Assembly (NCBI RefSeq): GCF_050003625.1
Contig: NC_134398.1
Span: 62,256,891-62,320,890 of the forward strand
Direction: 5' to 3'
Length of the DNA: 64,000 nucleotides
DNA from: Haematobia irritans
Lineage: Eukaryota > Arthropoda > Insecta > Diptera > Muscidae
The notes below the pieces were generated by a model. The model ran no database searches. It was not told the origin of the DNA and saw only the letters and a list, made by a program, of their open reading frames with translations. The position numbers and the translations under genes were made by a program. Shown piece after piece: positions 1 through 12,165 of this stretch; within the stretch, counting starts at the first letter, position 1, and each line of letters begins with the position of its first letter.

Positions 1-126
1 CATACGAGTATTCGATGGCAACTAGAATCTGTTGGTATGCCTCTGGCTACCTGTGAGCTCTTACTGCGTGAGAAGGCTGATGGCAAATGCTCGATGGGAG
101 AATTGAAAGGGTTGTAACGACAACAA

Positions 127-575
127 GTGAATATGGTCCCATTTAAACTTAAACCGCATGCTACACATACTAGTGTTCTCAAGACGTCAGATATCACTCC
201 TTATATGGGTCCTGTTATGGGTCCTCCTGCTAAAATGGGTCTCTGCCTGATAGGCCAGTTTGCAAAAACTATTGGCGCGAAGTATAATGACTACTGTAAG
301 AACTATCATGATGCGGATGAAAATGAGTCAGTTAAACACTTCTGAAGGCGTAAGTGAATTTTCGGAGCATCTGGAAAACGTTAACTTAAGTAGTCTACTA
401 ATGTTTTTGGAATAATATAGTTGGACCAACAGAAGAAAATAATCGAGAAGGTTCTGCGGTTAAAACTATATGTGTTTATATGTAATAGCTATCTTAAGTT
501 AATGTGGTATCACAATGGAGTGAATAGTCTAAGTGAGCCTGAAACGAAATCGAGCTGCCACTTTAACCTACTACT
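127..575 (+). pseudogene. Decayed 3' end of a LINE (RT C-terminal tail plus 3' UTR)
   Basis: A 72-codon frame (127-345) ends in a stretch reading NYHDADENESVKHF. This resembles the DExESxxHxLCxC tail that closes the reverse-transcriptase/RNase H ORF of I/LOA/R1-type LINEs. The frame then breaks: after a shift, 346-415 reads SEGVSEFSEHLENV and NLSSLLMFLE, the usual end of such ORFs, and the expected LCEC cysteines are gone. Positions 501-565 match the LINE 3' UTR at 60370-60434 (TGGTATCACAATGGA, AGTCTAAGTGAGCCTGA). It is therefore a dead, 5'-truncated copy. The exact LINE clade is inferred, not proven. Confidence 0.55.
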
Positions 576-1114
576 TTATATTTTTCTTATCGTTTCACAA
601 TTTATTTCAAATTGATTGGTGTACAACTTTTTTTAGCTGACTGTAATGCCGCTTAATTTTTCTTAAATATGGACATAGAAAAAAGTGCAAATGCTTAGGC
701 TTACAAATTCAGTAGGGGTGGTTTAGGGTCCAAGCAACAAAATTTGGAAATTGTGCTAAAGGCTCAACTTCAAGAGCACTTCCAAAAATGTTCTCCAAAC
801 CATTTTCTATATTTTAACTACACAGCAAAATCTTTTAATTAAATTTTGTATAACTAAATTCTTTCAATTTTTGATAGACGATTTTAACTTTTTTGTTTCA
901 AATGAGTTGAAAACAGAGTAGGAATTGATAAAATGGTACAAATCCATACAAGCAACATTTTTGAAAATATTTGATGTCAAACTTCCTGAACCAAAATGAA
1001 AATTTTCACTACGTTTTTGGTGACCTTTTTATGTTGGGGAATGATATAGTCGTCTCACCGACTTTCTACATTACTCACTTGTTATTCTAGGTTTTGTCAT
1101 GATTTAGCGGGAAT
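576..1114. other. No gene recognised
   Basis: A+T-rich sequence with no open frame of note and no repeat that I could match elsewhere in the window. Confidence 0.5.
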
Positions 1115-1608
1115 ATCTTTGCATATTCATCATATTCGAAGAGCAAAATAACATGATAGAAGCTATTTTTGCGGCGACCATGTAACATTTTCACCTGCAA
1201 CCATGTTGGCTCAGTGAACATGGTTCTAAGAAAAAAAAAAATTGTCCTCATCTAAAATGTTTTTATATTGATAAAAAAATTGTTTCCATTAAAAGACAAT
1301 GGTCAGAATCTAAAATGTTATGGCATTCGTCAAAAATGTTTTTCTTCCATTTAAAAGAACATGGTCACAACCTAAAATGTTTTGATCTTTATGAAAAAAA
1401 CTTTTTCGTCGTCGAAAAAAGGACGCCACTTGAGAAAAGAAAACACAAAATTAGCTTTATTTATTTGTTTTTATTTATTTATAAACTAATTCATTGTTTA
1501 TTTGTGTTTATAATTTCGTGCAAGCAAACCTCACATATTTTTAAACACTCTATTTTGGTTCAATTTCAATTATAAGTAATCATTCCATATATCAGAAAAC
1601 AGAACAAA
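1115..1608 (+). mobile_element. Long-TIR element, copy A, left part
   Basis: Matches 62575-63050 closely (for example CATATTCGAAGAGCAAAATAA and GCGGCGACCATGTAACATTT). Copy A lacks the left terminal repeat. It is interrupted at 1608 by the element at 1609-3973 and resumes at 3974. The uninterrupted counterpart is at 62329-63702. Confidence 0.7.
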
Positions 1609-3973
1609 CAAGTATATACGGCCGAAGTTCGCCAGGCCGAATCTTATGTACCCTCCACCATGGATTGCATAGAAACTTGTACTAAAGACTGTCATCCACA
1701 ATCGAATTACTTGGGTTGTGGTATCTTAAATCGTTTTCTAAATTGTGGTATATATTACACCCTCACAAAAAATCGCCTCTGTAACATATACTCCCAAACT
1801 TATTTTGCTTCAAGCATATACATTTTTGGGTATTGCCCAAACATTTATATGTTTGATCTCTTCCAATATATAATATGTTTGAAAGCATATTGGTCTAAAC
1901 AATATATGTTTGGGTAGTCTAAGTTCCAAACATTTTGTATTTTTGCATCCAAATTCAATAATGTTGTCTTCCAAAAAACAATATGTTATTATGTGAACAT
2001 ATAATATGTTTGGAAGCATTTTGCACCCTTAAAAAAAAATCCCCCAAACAATATTGTGCTCAAAATTTTATTTATTTATTTATATATTTACAATCATAAT
2101 GAATTATGAAAATAAACAGGTAATATAGGTGCTAACAACATAGGTTTTCGACCTGAATGCTCAAAATTTTGTTTCTGCCTAATTGTATATTCCCCCACAT
2201 CTTTCTCACTTCCACGATATTTTTTAGTTCTTAGCACCTTTTTCTGCAATACAAACATTGTAGAAGAAATTATTCAATTTTATGATTTTTTTTATTTTAA
2301 ATTTACCTTTTGCCGGACGGGGATTCGAACAGCGGACCACACAGTTTGTAAGGATCAAAGAAGTAGCTGATCAATTGCCCAAGGAAAAATAAAATGTTAA
2401 TTTTTTAATAACAAGCAACAACCACCAACTTAATTCAATATCGCTCCCTGTTAAATAGCGCTCCAAGCTACTAAACACATATATGTTTATAGGCTATTTC
2501 TAAATTAATATATGTTTGCATCCAAGCATATTATATTTACAAACATTTTATGACCCAAACATAATATGTTGTAACATATTAACATATATGTCCCAAACAT
2601 GTTATGCTAGTTTATGAACATTATATGCTTGCACTCAAAAATATTGTGTTTAAAAATTTGTGTTCCAAACATATAATGTTTATAGCCAAACATATGAAAA
2701 ACAGTCTTTTTTATCCGTGTAGACAAAAAAGGTATGTATAGGTAAGTCAACAAATAATTACGAATCGATATGGACTTTTGCACGGTACGTAGGGAGTCAG
2801 AATAGAAATATGAACTTGATATGGACCAATTTTTGTGTGATTGGGGATCGATTTATCTGAGGGCTATATATAACTATAGACCGATATAGACCTATTTAGG
2901 CATTGTTGTTAACGGCCATATACTAGTACAATGTACCAAATTTCAACTGATTTGGATGAAATTTGCTCCTCCAAGAGGTTCCAAAACCAAATCTCGGGAT
3001 CGGTTTATATGGGGGCTATATATGATTATGGACTGATATGGACCACTTTTGGCATGGTTGTTAAATATCATATACTACCACCACGTACCAAATTTCACCC
3101 AGATCGGATGAATTTTGCTTCTCCAAAAGGCACCGGAGGTCAAATCTGGGGATCGGTTTATATGGGGGCTATATATAATTATGGACTGATATGAACCAAT
3201 TCCTGCATGGTTGTTGGATACCATATACTAACATCACGTAACAAATTTCAACCGAATCGGATGAATTTTGCTCTTCTAAGGGGCACCGGAGGTCAAATAT
3301 ATTAACACCACGTACCAAATATCAACTGAATCAGATGAATTTTGGTCTTCCAAGAGGCTCCGGAGGTCAAATCTGGGGATCGGTTTATATGGGGGCTATA
3401 TAAATTATGGACCGATGTAGACCAATTTTTGCATGGTTGTTAAGGACCATATGCAAAGACCATGTACCAAATTTCCGGCCGGATCGGATGAAATTTGCTT
3501 CTCTTAGAGGCTCCCAAAGCCAAATCAGGGGATCGGCTTATATGGGGGCTATATAGAATTATGGACCGATTTCGACCAATTTTTGCATGGGTGTTTGAGG
3601 CCATATACTAACACCATGTACCAAATTTCATACGGATCGGATGAAATATGTTTCTCTTAGAGGGTCTACAAGCCAAATTTGGGGGTACGTTTATATGGGG
3701 GCTATACGTAAAAGTGGACCGATATGGTCCATTTGCAATACCATCTGACCTATTTCAATAACAACTAATTGTGCCAAGTTTCAATTCGATAGCTTGTTTC
3801 GTTCGGAAGTTAGCGTGATTTCAACAGACGGACGGACGGACATGCTCAAATCGACTCAGAATTTCACCACGACCCAGAATATATATACTTTATGGGGTCT
3901 TAGAGCAATATTTCGATGTGTTTCAAACGGAATGACAAAGTTAATATACCCCCATCCTTTGGTGGAGGGTATA
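1609..3973 (+). mobile_element. TIR element with ~150-bp tandem units, inserted in copy A
   Basis: Starts CAAGTATATACGG with the near-palindrome GTTCGCCAGGCCGAA and TACCCTCCACCATGG. It ends GGTGGAGGGTATA, so TACCCTCCAC/GTGGAGGGTA forms the terminal inverted repeat. The core (2880-3720) is a run of ~150-bp units, each carrying GTTTATATGGGGGCTATATA and ATCGGATGAA. A GACGGACGGACGGACA word lies near 3828. It carries no transposase. The same locus without the insert is seen at 63121-63131. It is itself split by the element at ~1756-2722. Confidence 0.75.
1756..2722 (+). mobile_element. TATGTTTG-rich element nested in 1609-3973 (partial copy)
   Basis: Near-identical to 37592-38563, from CACAAAAAATCGC at the left through CATATGAAAAACAGTC at the right. 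The left long inverted repeat seen at 37313-37590 is missing here. On the minus strand it holds a tRNA-like stretch (about 2310-2400) with a B-box-like GTTCGAATCCCC. Many copies of AACATATATGTTTG-type palindromic words occur throughout. Confidence 0.65.
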
Positions 3974-4535
3974 AAAACAGGTACATTTTTTCACTTACAC
4001 TTTCCTTTTTTGTGTTCACATAAAACCACGTGTCACTTCTGAATAAATAAATTAACACAAAACACAGTAATTCCGTATTCTCCGTCCATTCTAAGTAACA
4101 ATCAACACACGACTGACGCGAAAAATGAAAATCGTGTGTACCTGCTCAATGTTTTTACAAAATTCTTTTCGCTGCAATAATGTTAAAAAATTAAATGGTC
4201 ACGAAAAAAATGTACATGGTCTTTATGGCCATGTAATGGTTCTAGACATGTCTATACGTATCCTATAAAAATATGCAAAAAAGTAAAAAAATGGATGGTC
4301 AGGTTCATGATTTTCCCGACCATGTAATGGTCTCAAATTCTATCATTTAAATAATAGAACATGTTTGCGGCATTTGAGAACCATTTAAATGCTTATTGCC
4401 AACATATATTTTTCTCCGCTTGAAAATTATTCTTATAAAGACAAAATACATGGTTTGCGCGACAATTACATACTGTAGATAAGCATTAAATGGATGCGGC
4501 AACCATGTCCAAACATGTTTTTTCTATGCGTGTGC
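3974..4535 (+). mobile_element. Long-TIR element, copy A, right part
   Basis: Resumes the copy A sequence. It matches 63129-63697 (TTTTTTGTGTTCACATAAAA, TCTATCATTTAAATRATAGA) and ends with the terminal repeat ACCATGTCCAAACATG. No coding capacity. Confidence 0.7.
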
Positions 4536-4930
4536 TGGCATCACGCCGATGTCATTAAAATAAGTAAACATTTTTCGACAAATTCAAGAAAATTTTTAAA
4601 CATACTCGTAATTAAGTTTTTTCACTTGTTAAAGAAAAATTTCTAGTTTCAAGGAGAAATTTGGAGTTCAAAATTGCAAGAATGTCTTTAGTGACTTACG
4701 AAGTTCATGATGAACTCATTTGTAGTAAAATTTGCAAATTTAAAGAAATACTGAAGTATTTTGTGGAAGGCACGAATTTAGTTAATCTTTATGTTTCATT
4801 TGTGTATATTTTTTCCTCGGTTTTGGTTCATTTAACTAACGTACGCAAAAAATTATTAGAGTAAAGGAAACTTTCTCTAAACATAATAATTCCATGAACT
4901 AAAATAAAGTTAAATTGGCTTTCTTTTTAA
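4536..4930 (+). mobile_element. MITE fragment (CACTGAAAAA/AGTGAACYCAC family)
   Basis: Matches the complete copy at 25931-26444 from GCTGGCATCACGCCGAT to AAATTGGCTTT. It contains a 67-codon frame (4661-4864) that is also seen at 26139-26354. I do not regard it as a gene: it starts with TTG here, and most differences between the two copies change the amino acid. Confidence 0.65.
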
Positions 4931-6430
4931 TGTATGAAACAGTCATAGGTTATTGACCCATCTCTGGGTAACGCCCACCCATTCTATTTCTATGTTTATT
5001 CTTTGCTTTGGATCAAATTAATCAATAAATTAACCATTTGTCTTGAGTAAAATTTTGTATACATGCTCGTACTTTGATATTATAAACATAAGGTAAACGT
5101 TTTATGCAATTATATTACAATTAATTTGTCCAATCAACTAACTCGGTGTACATATGAGTATGTACTTATACACTCCATATCAAGTAAATCACTTAGAGTT
5201 TATAACCAAAAGACAGAATGTTTTGGCCTTTTGCATAAGTTAATTGAATTTAAGATTTGTTGTCACTAAAGTATTAAAGTCTCCATATTGAAAATACTGT
5301 CATCCCATAAAAGAATGAACAATATTTCAGTATAATCTTAAAGTTAATTTGTTTAATCAATTTATTGATAGCCATTTCATTATCCTATCCAAAATTGTTG
5401 ATTTATAAAGCTAAGGGCAAGACTTTTAAGAAGCTTTTCGAAGGTTGACTTATTAATTATAAACAAATCAATTATTTAAAATATGTGAGCATATGAGACT
5501 TTCAATCGAAATGTCAACATGATTAAGATGCACGCCCAGTTACTCTTATGTGTTTTAGTCCATATGCCAATGATGTTTTGTTCATTTTAATTTGATGCCA
5601 TAGAAGTAGAAGCCACTAGATGCCAACAGTATAATGTCAATCAACCTCAAATCGCCAAATTCAACCACCCCATAGAAACCATTCACCATAGCATATCTCA
5701 ATATTTGATCTACAAATGGAAGATATTTCATATCTGATGTATGAAATATGAATATGAATGGGATATGTGGCATGTTTATTTGTCGACCATGAGTTCTATG
5801 AAATGCCTTCTGTCTTTTCACTGCACTGCATTGCACTTTGCATCTAACCAAAGCGGAAACCAATTAAAATCATGTAATACTCATGGAACCGAACTGAACA
5901 CACAAATGCAAAAACGGATACAGAAAAAAAAAAACACTGAACTAAAACAACATCATTCACGAGAAAGACATCGGTGATTGTAAAATGAAAATGATAATCT
6001 AAAAGTACAAAAGCCAACATAAATGGCGGGTTCTCAAATTCAACCTCCTCCAGTCAGTCGCAGTATTTAAGCTAAACAAATGTATACAAATCATAAGCGA
6101 GTACCACTTTTTCACATTCATATCTATGCTGGTATCTCCAACACAATCTTGAAGCTTTATGAACTGTTTTACCCCAGGCTGTTTTTCGTACGAACAGCTC
6201 ATTCCCCTATACATAAAGGTATGGTGAAAGGGCGACGACGAATTCGTCAGTGGGTTTAAATTGTTTTTTTATATTTTGAATGATTTTCTACAACACAGTG
6301 GAATATATGCTTGTCAGAATATTGCTGCAAATTTGTATAATATGTACGAAAATCGAGCGATACAAATTCGCAAAAAGGTGCTGCTCAAGAAGTGAAATCT
6401 GGGGATCGCTTTAAATTGGCTGCCCTTTAT
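4931..6430. other. Apparently single-copy sequence, no gene supported
   Basis: No repeat family matches were seen over most of this stretch, so it may be ordinary intergenic or intronic host DNA. The only frames are short: 93 codons minus at 5582-5863 and 78 codons plus at 5741-5977. They overlap each other on opposite strands and show no motif, signal peptide or splice context that I recognise. Confidence 0.5.
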
Positions 6431-6460
6431 ACAAGTTACAATGGGTTTTCCTGCGGTGGT

Positions 6461-6610
6461 TTATCCTTTCTCAGTGCTGGTAATAAGACCAGTGCTGGTG
6501 TTAAGGTTTATTAAATCTTCTCTAAATAGTTTCACTAAGCTTTGAAAATAAGGTTCCTTGAGATAAATATAGCATCGGGCTGTACTCAGTGATACGAGGT
6601 AAATTCATGA
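6461..6610 (+). mobile_element. Decayed LINE 3' UTR fragment
   Basis: Shows the landmarks of the better-preserved copy at 60219-60434: TCAGTGCTGGT, TTTCACT, AAGGTTCCTTGAG and ATCGGGCTGTACTCAGTGAT. Heavily diverged. Confidence 0.5.
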
Positions 6611-6624
6611 CTATGATATTTTCA

Positions 6625-7040
6625 GTGTACTGAATAGTCTTAATGGACAATATACTATAATGGAGTCATAATCTGTGATGATTTCGACAACAATATCCTC
6701 GTAGAAAGTATATCTACGAAAATACTGCACTGAAAAACATATTGTCTTGAGGCCAAAGATTTCATGTCCTTAAAATACGAATGCAATATTTGCTTAGCAT
6801 AGAAGACGCATTTCTCTAATATAAAGTTTTTTTCCTTGTGCAAAAGTCGATAAACTTTTCAATGAAGTCATCTTGTCATTATAATTAAGTGATTTGACTT
6901 AAAAATGGGTATCATAACATGAAAGAAAAAATGTTTGGGCTAAGGTCAACTTGTCTTTAATAATTCAGAAAAGTTCTTTAAAATTAATGAAATTGTCTTT
7001 AAATTTGTTGTCTTTTTGCATCTTGGCTACAAAGCAAAAA
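6625..7040 (-). mobile_element. MITE fragment of the CACTGAAAAA 'TTAAGGACA' family
   Basis: Minus-strand relative of 8440-9100, sharing AATTAAGTGATTTGACTTAAAAAT, GATACCC, AAAGCAAAAAATCGTTC and TGCATCTTGGCTACAAAGC (read on the plus strand). It is cut by the insertion at about 7041-7584. A plus-strand relative follows at 7585-7880, so the two halves face each other. Confidence 0.55.
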
Positions 7041-7584
7041 ATCGTTCAATAAATAATAAGACACATATATATGGGCGGTACATATATATGGGAGCTATAG
7101 CTAAATCTGGGAAAATCGGGCGATACATATATATGAGAGCTATATCTAAATCTGAACCGATTTGGATGAAATTTTGCAGACTTGAAGGGCGATGAAAAAG
7201 ATTACCTTTTGCCAAATTTGGCGACGATCCGTTTGAAAAAAAGCACAGCGTGACCCCATTTGCCGAAATCGGGCGATACATATAAATGGGAGCTATATCT
7301 AAATTTGATCCGATTTCTTCCAAATTCAATAGCGTTCGTCCTTGTGCCCAAAAAACTCCCTGTACCAAATTTCATCATAATCGGTTAATAATTGCGACCG
7401 GAATCCTGTGAACAACAAATACATGGACAGACGGACGGACACCAAGCGCTAGATCGACTCAGGAGGTGATTCTGAGTCGATCGGTATATATTTTATGGGG
7501 TTTAAAATCAATATTTCTGGTAGGCACATTTTTTGGCAGATCAAACTTATTATACCCTAACCACTATGTGGTTCAGGGTATAAT
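7041..7584 (-). mobile_element. TIR element of the 'TATACCCTAACCACTATGTGG' family
   Basis: Repeated CGATACATATATATGGGAGCTATA units, the word GACAGACGGACGGACACCAAG near 7427, GTATATATTTTATGGGGT, and a terminal TATACCCTAACCACTATGTGG that folds on itself with GGTTCAGGGTATA. A relative lies at 59333-60060. No transposase is present. Confidence 0.55.
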
Positions 7585-7880
7585 GACTTTAAAACAATGT
7601 GTTGAAACATTTTATTAATTTTGAAGATTTTTTCAGAAATATTAAATCCATTTTGACTTCATTAAAACGAAATTTTCATTCATGTTAGGATACACATTTT
7701 TATGTCGAATCACTTAGCTATAAGGACAAACAGACTTCATTGAAAAGTTTAGAGACTTTTAGACAAGGAAAAAAACTTTATTTCAGAGAAATACGTCTTC
7801 TATTCTAAGCAAAATTCGTATTCGTATTTTAAGCATGTGAAATATTTGGCCTCCCGACAATATTCTTTGCGGTGCACCAT
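7585..7880 (+). mobile_element. MITE fragment (CACTGAAAAA 'TTAAGGACA' family)
   Basis: Matches the right half of 8440-9100 (TTATGTCGAATCACTTA, GACAAGGAAAAAAACTTTAT, CGACAATATT). Diverged. Confidence 0.55.
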
Positions 7881-7919
7881 CTACTATTTAATATGTGATA
7901 GAAACCAAATTTATGAAAA

Positions 7920-8007
7920 TGGACCAAAATGGACCAAATTCTGTTTGGTCCGACCATCGGACCAAATTTAAAAATTAGAAATCTTTTGGACCAAAACGGC
8001 AACGCTG
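7920..8007 (-). mobile_element. hAT transposon end with GGACCAAA subterminal repeats
   Basis: Ends in GGCAACGCTG; read on the minus strand this is CAGCGTTGCC, a very common hAT terminus in insects. Five copies of GGACCAAA/TTTGGTCC lie in the 88 bp inside it, as expected for hAT subterminal transposase-binding repeats. The partner end was not found. Confidence 0.55.
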
Positions 8008-8439
8008 ATTGGAATTGAAAGTCTATACACAGAGTAGAAGTAACTACTCTCCGAAAGAGGTTTTGTTATATTTGTAATGTGTGTGTGTATGTTTATGTTT
8101 GCAACAACCTCCATCGAAATCAGTCCGTGGTATACCTACGAATATTCTTACTCAGATCTAGTGTTACCTAATTTCGCTTTTTTCCCCTTTATTGTAAAAA
8201 TACATTTTCGAACAGCGTTTTTAAGAAATGTTCGTTCTCAAAAAAAGTAGATAACATGCAATAATACAAATCAAGTCATTAGTTTTCAATGTGAGAAGAA
8301 GTTAAAATAAATGTATATGCGCACATTTTTCAACCAAAATTGAAACTATCCATAATTTTAATTAAATTTTCGAGAACTAATATCAGAAATAAGAGAATGC
8401 TAGGATATAGTACAATAGTAAAGCAAATATGAATGTCCT

Positions 8440-9100
8440 TACACTGAAAAAAAACATGCCCGGTTCCAAAGATTTTGTCTTTACTTTAACAGTTTGGGTA
8501 TTAATTCCGAGCCAAAGAAGCGGAGAATACAAGTAAGGATACTTTAAAGACGCAGTTCTCTTTTAAATTTGGGGGTTATGTACTTGCTTCTAGGAAGCAA
8601 ATGTTAATTTATCATTTTTTTAGATTTTTTTCGTCAGTTGTTATCAAAATCCTTTAAAAACGAGTTAACGACAATTTTATTTTCCATATTAAGACTCGAC
8701 TTCCAGTAGAAATTATGCTATGTTTCAAGTAAAAAGCGTCTTTAAAATAAAGTGTTGAAAACATGTCTTATTTTTTTAAACGATTTTTTGCTTTGTAGGC
8801 AAGATGCAAAAAGGAAACCAATTTAAAGACAATTTTATTAATTTTAAAGAATTTTTCTTAATTATTAAAGTCACGTTGACCTTACCTCAAAAATTTTATC
8901 TTTCATGTTATGATACACATTTTTAAGTAAAATCACTTAATTATAAGGACATTACAACTTCATTCAAAAGTTTATTGACTTTTGGACAAGGAAAAAAAAC
9001 TTTATTTTAGAGAAATGCGTCTTCCATATTAAGCAAAATTTGCATTCTTATTCTAAGGACATGAAATCTTTTACTTCACGACAATATTTTTTTCAGTGTA
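8440..9100 (+). mobile_element. MITE, CACTGAAAAA family (complete)
   Basis: Bounded by TA-CACTGAAAAAAA and TTTTTTTCAGTG-TA, giving a TA target duplication (8440-8441, 9099-9100). This fits Tc1/mariner-type movement. About 660 bp and non-coding. Relatives lie at 13110-13770, 44531-45152 and 31560-31960, and broken pieces flank 26.9-35.7 kb. Confidence 0.7.
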
Positions 9101-9420
9101 GAAAACTAAAAAATTGAATATAAATAAGATCGTTTAATTGCATTTATTTGACGTTCATTACAAACATCTTTGTAGTAATACGGGATGAAATTGATCGAAA
9201 GTACTTTTGTTACTTTTATAACACATACTAGAGATATATTTTGACATTTGCCGTTTTTGAAAATAATTACTAAAAAAACACGTTGTGTTTTCCCCAATGT
9301 ACATACGTACAAAAATACATATCGTACATTTTAAACGTTTACTCACACTACGCTAAGTACTAGCTATATTGGAAATTACCTACACAGTGTAATTTCAAAG
9401 TTACACATTTCATTCAAGTA

Positions 9421-9546
9421 ATATTTTATTCGGAGCGGAGCGGTTTTACATTTGGAAACCGCTCCGCTCCGGATTTTAGAAATGCCTCTCCCGCTCCGCT
9501 CCCGCTCCGGCAAAAAAAGGGCTTGCACCGCTCCGGATCCCTGGTT
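9421..9546 (-). mobile_element. GC-rich hAT-like end with GGAGCGG/CCGCTCC repeats
   Basis: Ten or so copies of GGAGCGG or its complement CCGCTCC lie in ~125 bp of otherwise A+T-rich DNA. The sequence ends GGATCCCTG, which on the minus strand gives CAGGGATCC, a plausible hAT-type terminus with subterminal repeats. The partner end was not identified. Duplicated at 14091-14216. Confidence 0.4.
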
Positions 9547-9599
9547 GTGTGTTTTGCGTATTTGACTCTAGAAAACAAATTTTAATTTACTAGTTTTCA

Positions 9600-9975
9600 G
9601 CTTTTTTCTTCTGTCCTACACTCTCTGTTTCACTAAAGCCAATTTAACTTTATTTTAATTCAAGGAAATATTATGTTTGGAGAAAGTTTCCTTTACTCTA
9701 ATAATTTTGTATGTACGTTAGTTAAACTAACTAAAATACGGGGAAAAAAGTATACGCAAATTAAGCATAAAGATTTACTAATTTATTACAAATGACTTCA
9801 TCATGAACTTCGTATGTCACTAAAGACATTCTTGTAATTTTGAAGTCCAATTTTTTCCTTCAAAATACAAAATTTTCTTTAACAAAGGAAAAAACCTAAT
9901 TATGGCTAGTAAATGTTCTTGAATTTGTCGAAAAATATTTACTTATTTTTGTGATATCGGCGTGATGTGTAACGA
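9600..9975 (-). mobile_element. MITE fragment (AGTGAACYCAC family)
   Basis: Reverse-orientation copy of 25931-26444, with internal deletions. It ends at GATATCGGCGTGATG. Duplicated at 14270-14645. Confidence 0.55.
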
Positions 9976-10549
9976 CCCTTCTCTTTCAAATACGATACCT
10001 TATGTGTGGGTGCTACCTATAATGCCGGCCTTGCTCAGGGCAATGGGGGAGTGTTCTTGCCATAAGGTATAGATTTCGGCCAGTTAACATAAATTAATAA
10101 ATTTTAGGTAGCTCTTATTAAAGGATTGCCATGTTAAAACAAAAAAATGAAACAAAACAAAATTCACAGGGTAACAGAAATGCCTACATTTTGGAAGAAC
10201 CAATGGTGTAGCTTGTCTTTCCTCTTATACCCTCCCATCCTTGCTCGATGAGTTAAGACATCGGCCCACTGTGCGACTCAACCAATCATGGCTTCATTTT
10301 CGTGAAAATGGTATAAAACGGGCTTAGTGATTCATGTTTAAATTGAATTTATTAAAAACAAACATATTTAAAATGAGTTGTGAGAAAATGCAAACGAAAA
10401 GTTGAGAAAGTGGATTGAAATTAAGAAGATAAAATGTTAAGACTGAAATGTACTAGTTAAATTAAATAGTTTTAGTGTAAATATAATAGTATCCTTATGC
10501 GGTTTATATCTTAGTGTTCATATGATACGGCTGACAAGATTTTTCTTCT
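9976..10549. other. No gene recognised
   Basis: Contains the inverted words ATACCTTATG (10009) and CATAAGGTAT (10061) flanking a ~45-bp GC-richer stretch. Otherwise A+T-rich sequence without frames or matches outside its own duplicate at 14646-15219. Confidence 0.4.
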
Positions 10550-11080
10550 TTTTTTTGTGTACACACAAAAAAATTTTTTCTGATTCAATCACGAAATTAA
10601 TTGATCCAATTATGGGATCATAGCATAGAAAAAATTCTTGATTAAAAAATTAATTGATTTCATTGCCATATTTCAATTAATTTTTTTTAAAAAAAATTTA
10701 ATTGATGTTGATTGCAAAACTCAATTAATTTATTAATTAAAAAAAGGTAACTATTTTCAATTAAATTCTGAATTGGCTTAGAATTTTTATTTGGATTAAC
10801 AATTGATTGTTTAAAAAAAAATTAATTAAAAATTTAAAAAAAAAATGTTCATCATCATCATAAACTGACTTAGTCTTCCGAATATGATTAAAAGTTAATT
10901 GTATCAATTAACTTTTTAATTAAAAATTTTAAAATTTTCAATCATTGACTTAATTAACTTAATGTTTCTATCTTGATTAAAAAGTTAATTGTACCAATTA
11001 ATATATTAATTGAAAAAAATTTCAAATTCAATTAACTTTTTAATTGGAAATATTTTGATGATATTTTTTTCTGTGTACGT
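10550..11080 (+). mobile_element. TTAATTGAT-rich MITE
   Basis: Bounded by GTACACACAAAAAAATTTTTTC and (reverse) GATATTTTTTTCTGTGTAC. The interior is built from variants of TTAATTGATT/AATCAATTAA. Duplicated at 15220-15750. A second family member nearby (11540-11787) is the BEL-1 target. Confidence 0.6.
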
Positions 11081-11792
11081 ACTATTTGTTTGGTCTTTAA
11101 CACATGTTTATTTTAATAAAAATAAAGATTTTTTTTTGATACTCACGGTCATAAAAAAATTATTCCATCGTTGACAAACTCATGTGTTGAAAGACGGGTT
11201 GAACTACAGTGGTATAAATAATAAATTAATAAGTGGTAATACAAGAGTAAATAGTTGTAGGAACGATATTTTGCCTCCTCCTTCGTTTAGAAATAAATTA
11301 TTGGAATCTAGATTACTCGAGGATGATTCCATAAACACCATTAGTTTCCATGCCAATCCAATTTATAGAAAATCTTCCTGGAATTTTGACTCAATAGTAG
11401 CTTTCAATATGGACCGCGAGTTGTAAAAGATCTTGCTACTTTCCATTTAAGCTAGGTTGAGCTAGGAGATCGCTCGATACAATCTTGACTTATTATTGTT
11501 TGGATTTCGGATTATCAAAATCACCAGAATCATTCGGTTAGAATACACACAAAAATTTTTTTTTTCTGATTCAATCACCAAATTAGTTGATCCAATTAAT
11601 TTTTTAATTGAAATGTCTTCAATCACGAAAATGATAGTATCAATCACAGCTTTAATTGCGCATAGAAAAAATTCTTGATTAAAAAATTAATTGATTTTTT
11701 AGCAAATTTCAATTAATTTTTTAATTGATTCAATTAAAAATTTAATTGATGTTGATTGCAAAACTCAATTAATTTGTTTTAAAAAAGGTAAC

Positions 11793-12165
11793 TGTTCGCC
11801 GATTGCGAAAAAATATGTAAATATAGAGAAAAATAAAAACACGATAGTTTAATATTTTCAATATATAACAAGAGCAGAAGGTTTTATTAAGGTGTTTTTT
11901 ATTATAATTTATGGTAAACAATATTACCTATAATTTCCAACGATATGGATAAATCGCAACCGCAACAATTCGCTTATCGATAGCAAGATAGATAATGACA
12001 AGAAAGATGCTCTCAACCAAGATGGCGGAAGGCGGGGGCTTTTGACAAGACAAAATAATGTTCGAATTATGACATTTCTACTCTGCCAGGGATGCACCAA
12101 AAAGTAGTATACAAAATTTTAACGATCACTATTAAACCAAATTAAACTTTCTTCTAACTTAAACA
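11793..12165 (-). repeat. BEL LTR (3' LTR of the truncated duplicate copy)
   Basis: 373 bp, TGTT...AACA in structure, identical by eye to 16463-16835 and 25128-25500. It is preceded by GTAAC (11788-11792), as in the intact copy, because the duplication carried the whole BEL 3' junction. Confidence 0.9.

Noticed and set aside
4661..4864. 67-71-codon frame (MEFKIARMSL...) shared with 26139-26354, a possible conserved micropeptide
   Set aside because: It lies in a MITE. One copy starts with TTG, a third copy (45780) has a stop and a fourth (9700, minus) a deletion. Nearly all differences between the two open copies change the amino acid, so there is no sign of purifying selection.
5582..5863. 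93-codon minus frame in otherwise unique DNA
   Set aside because: No recognised family, no splice or promoter context, and an overlapping frame of similar size on the other strand.
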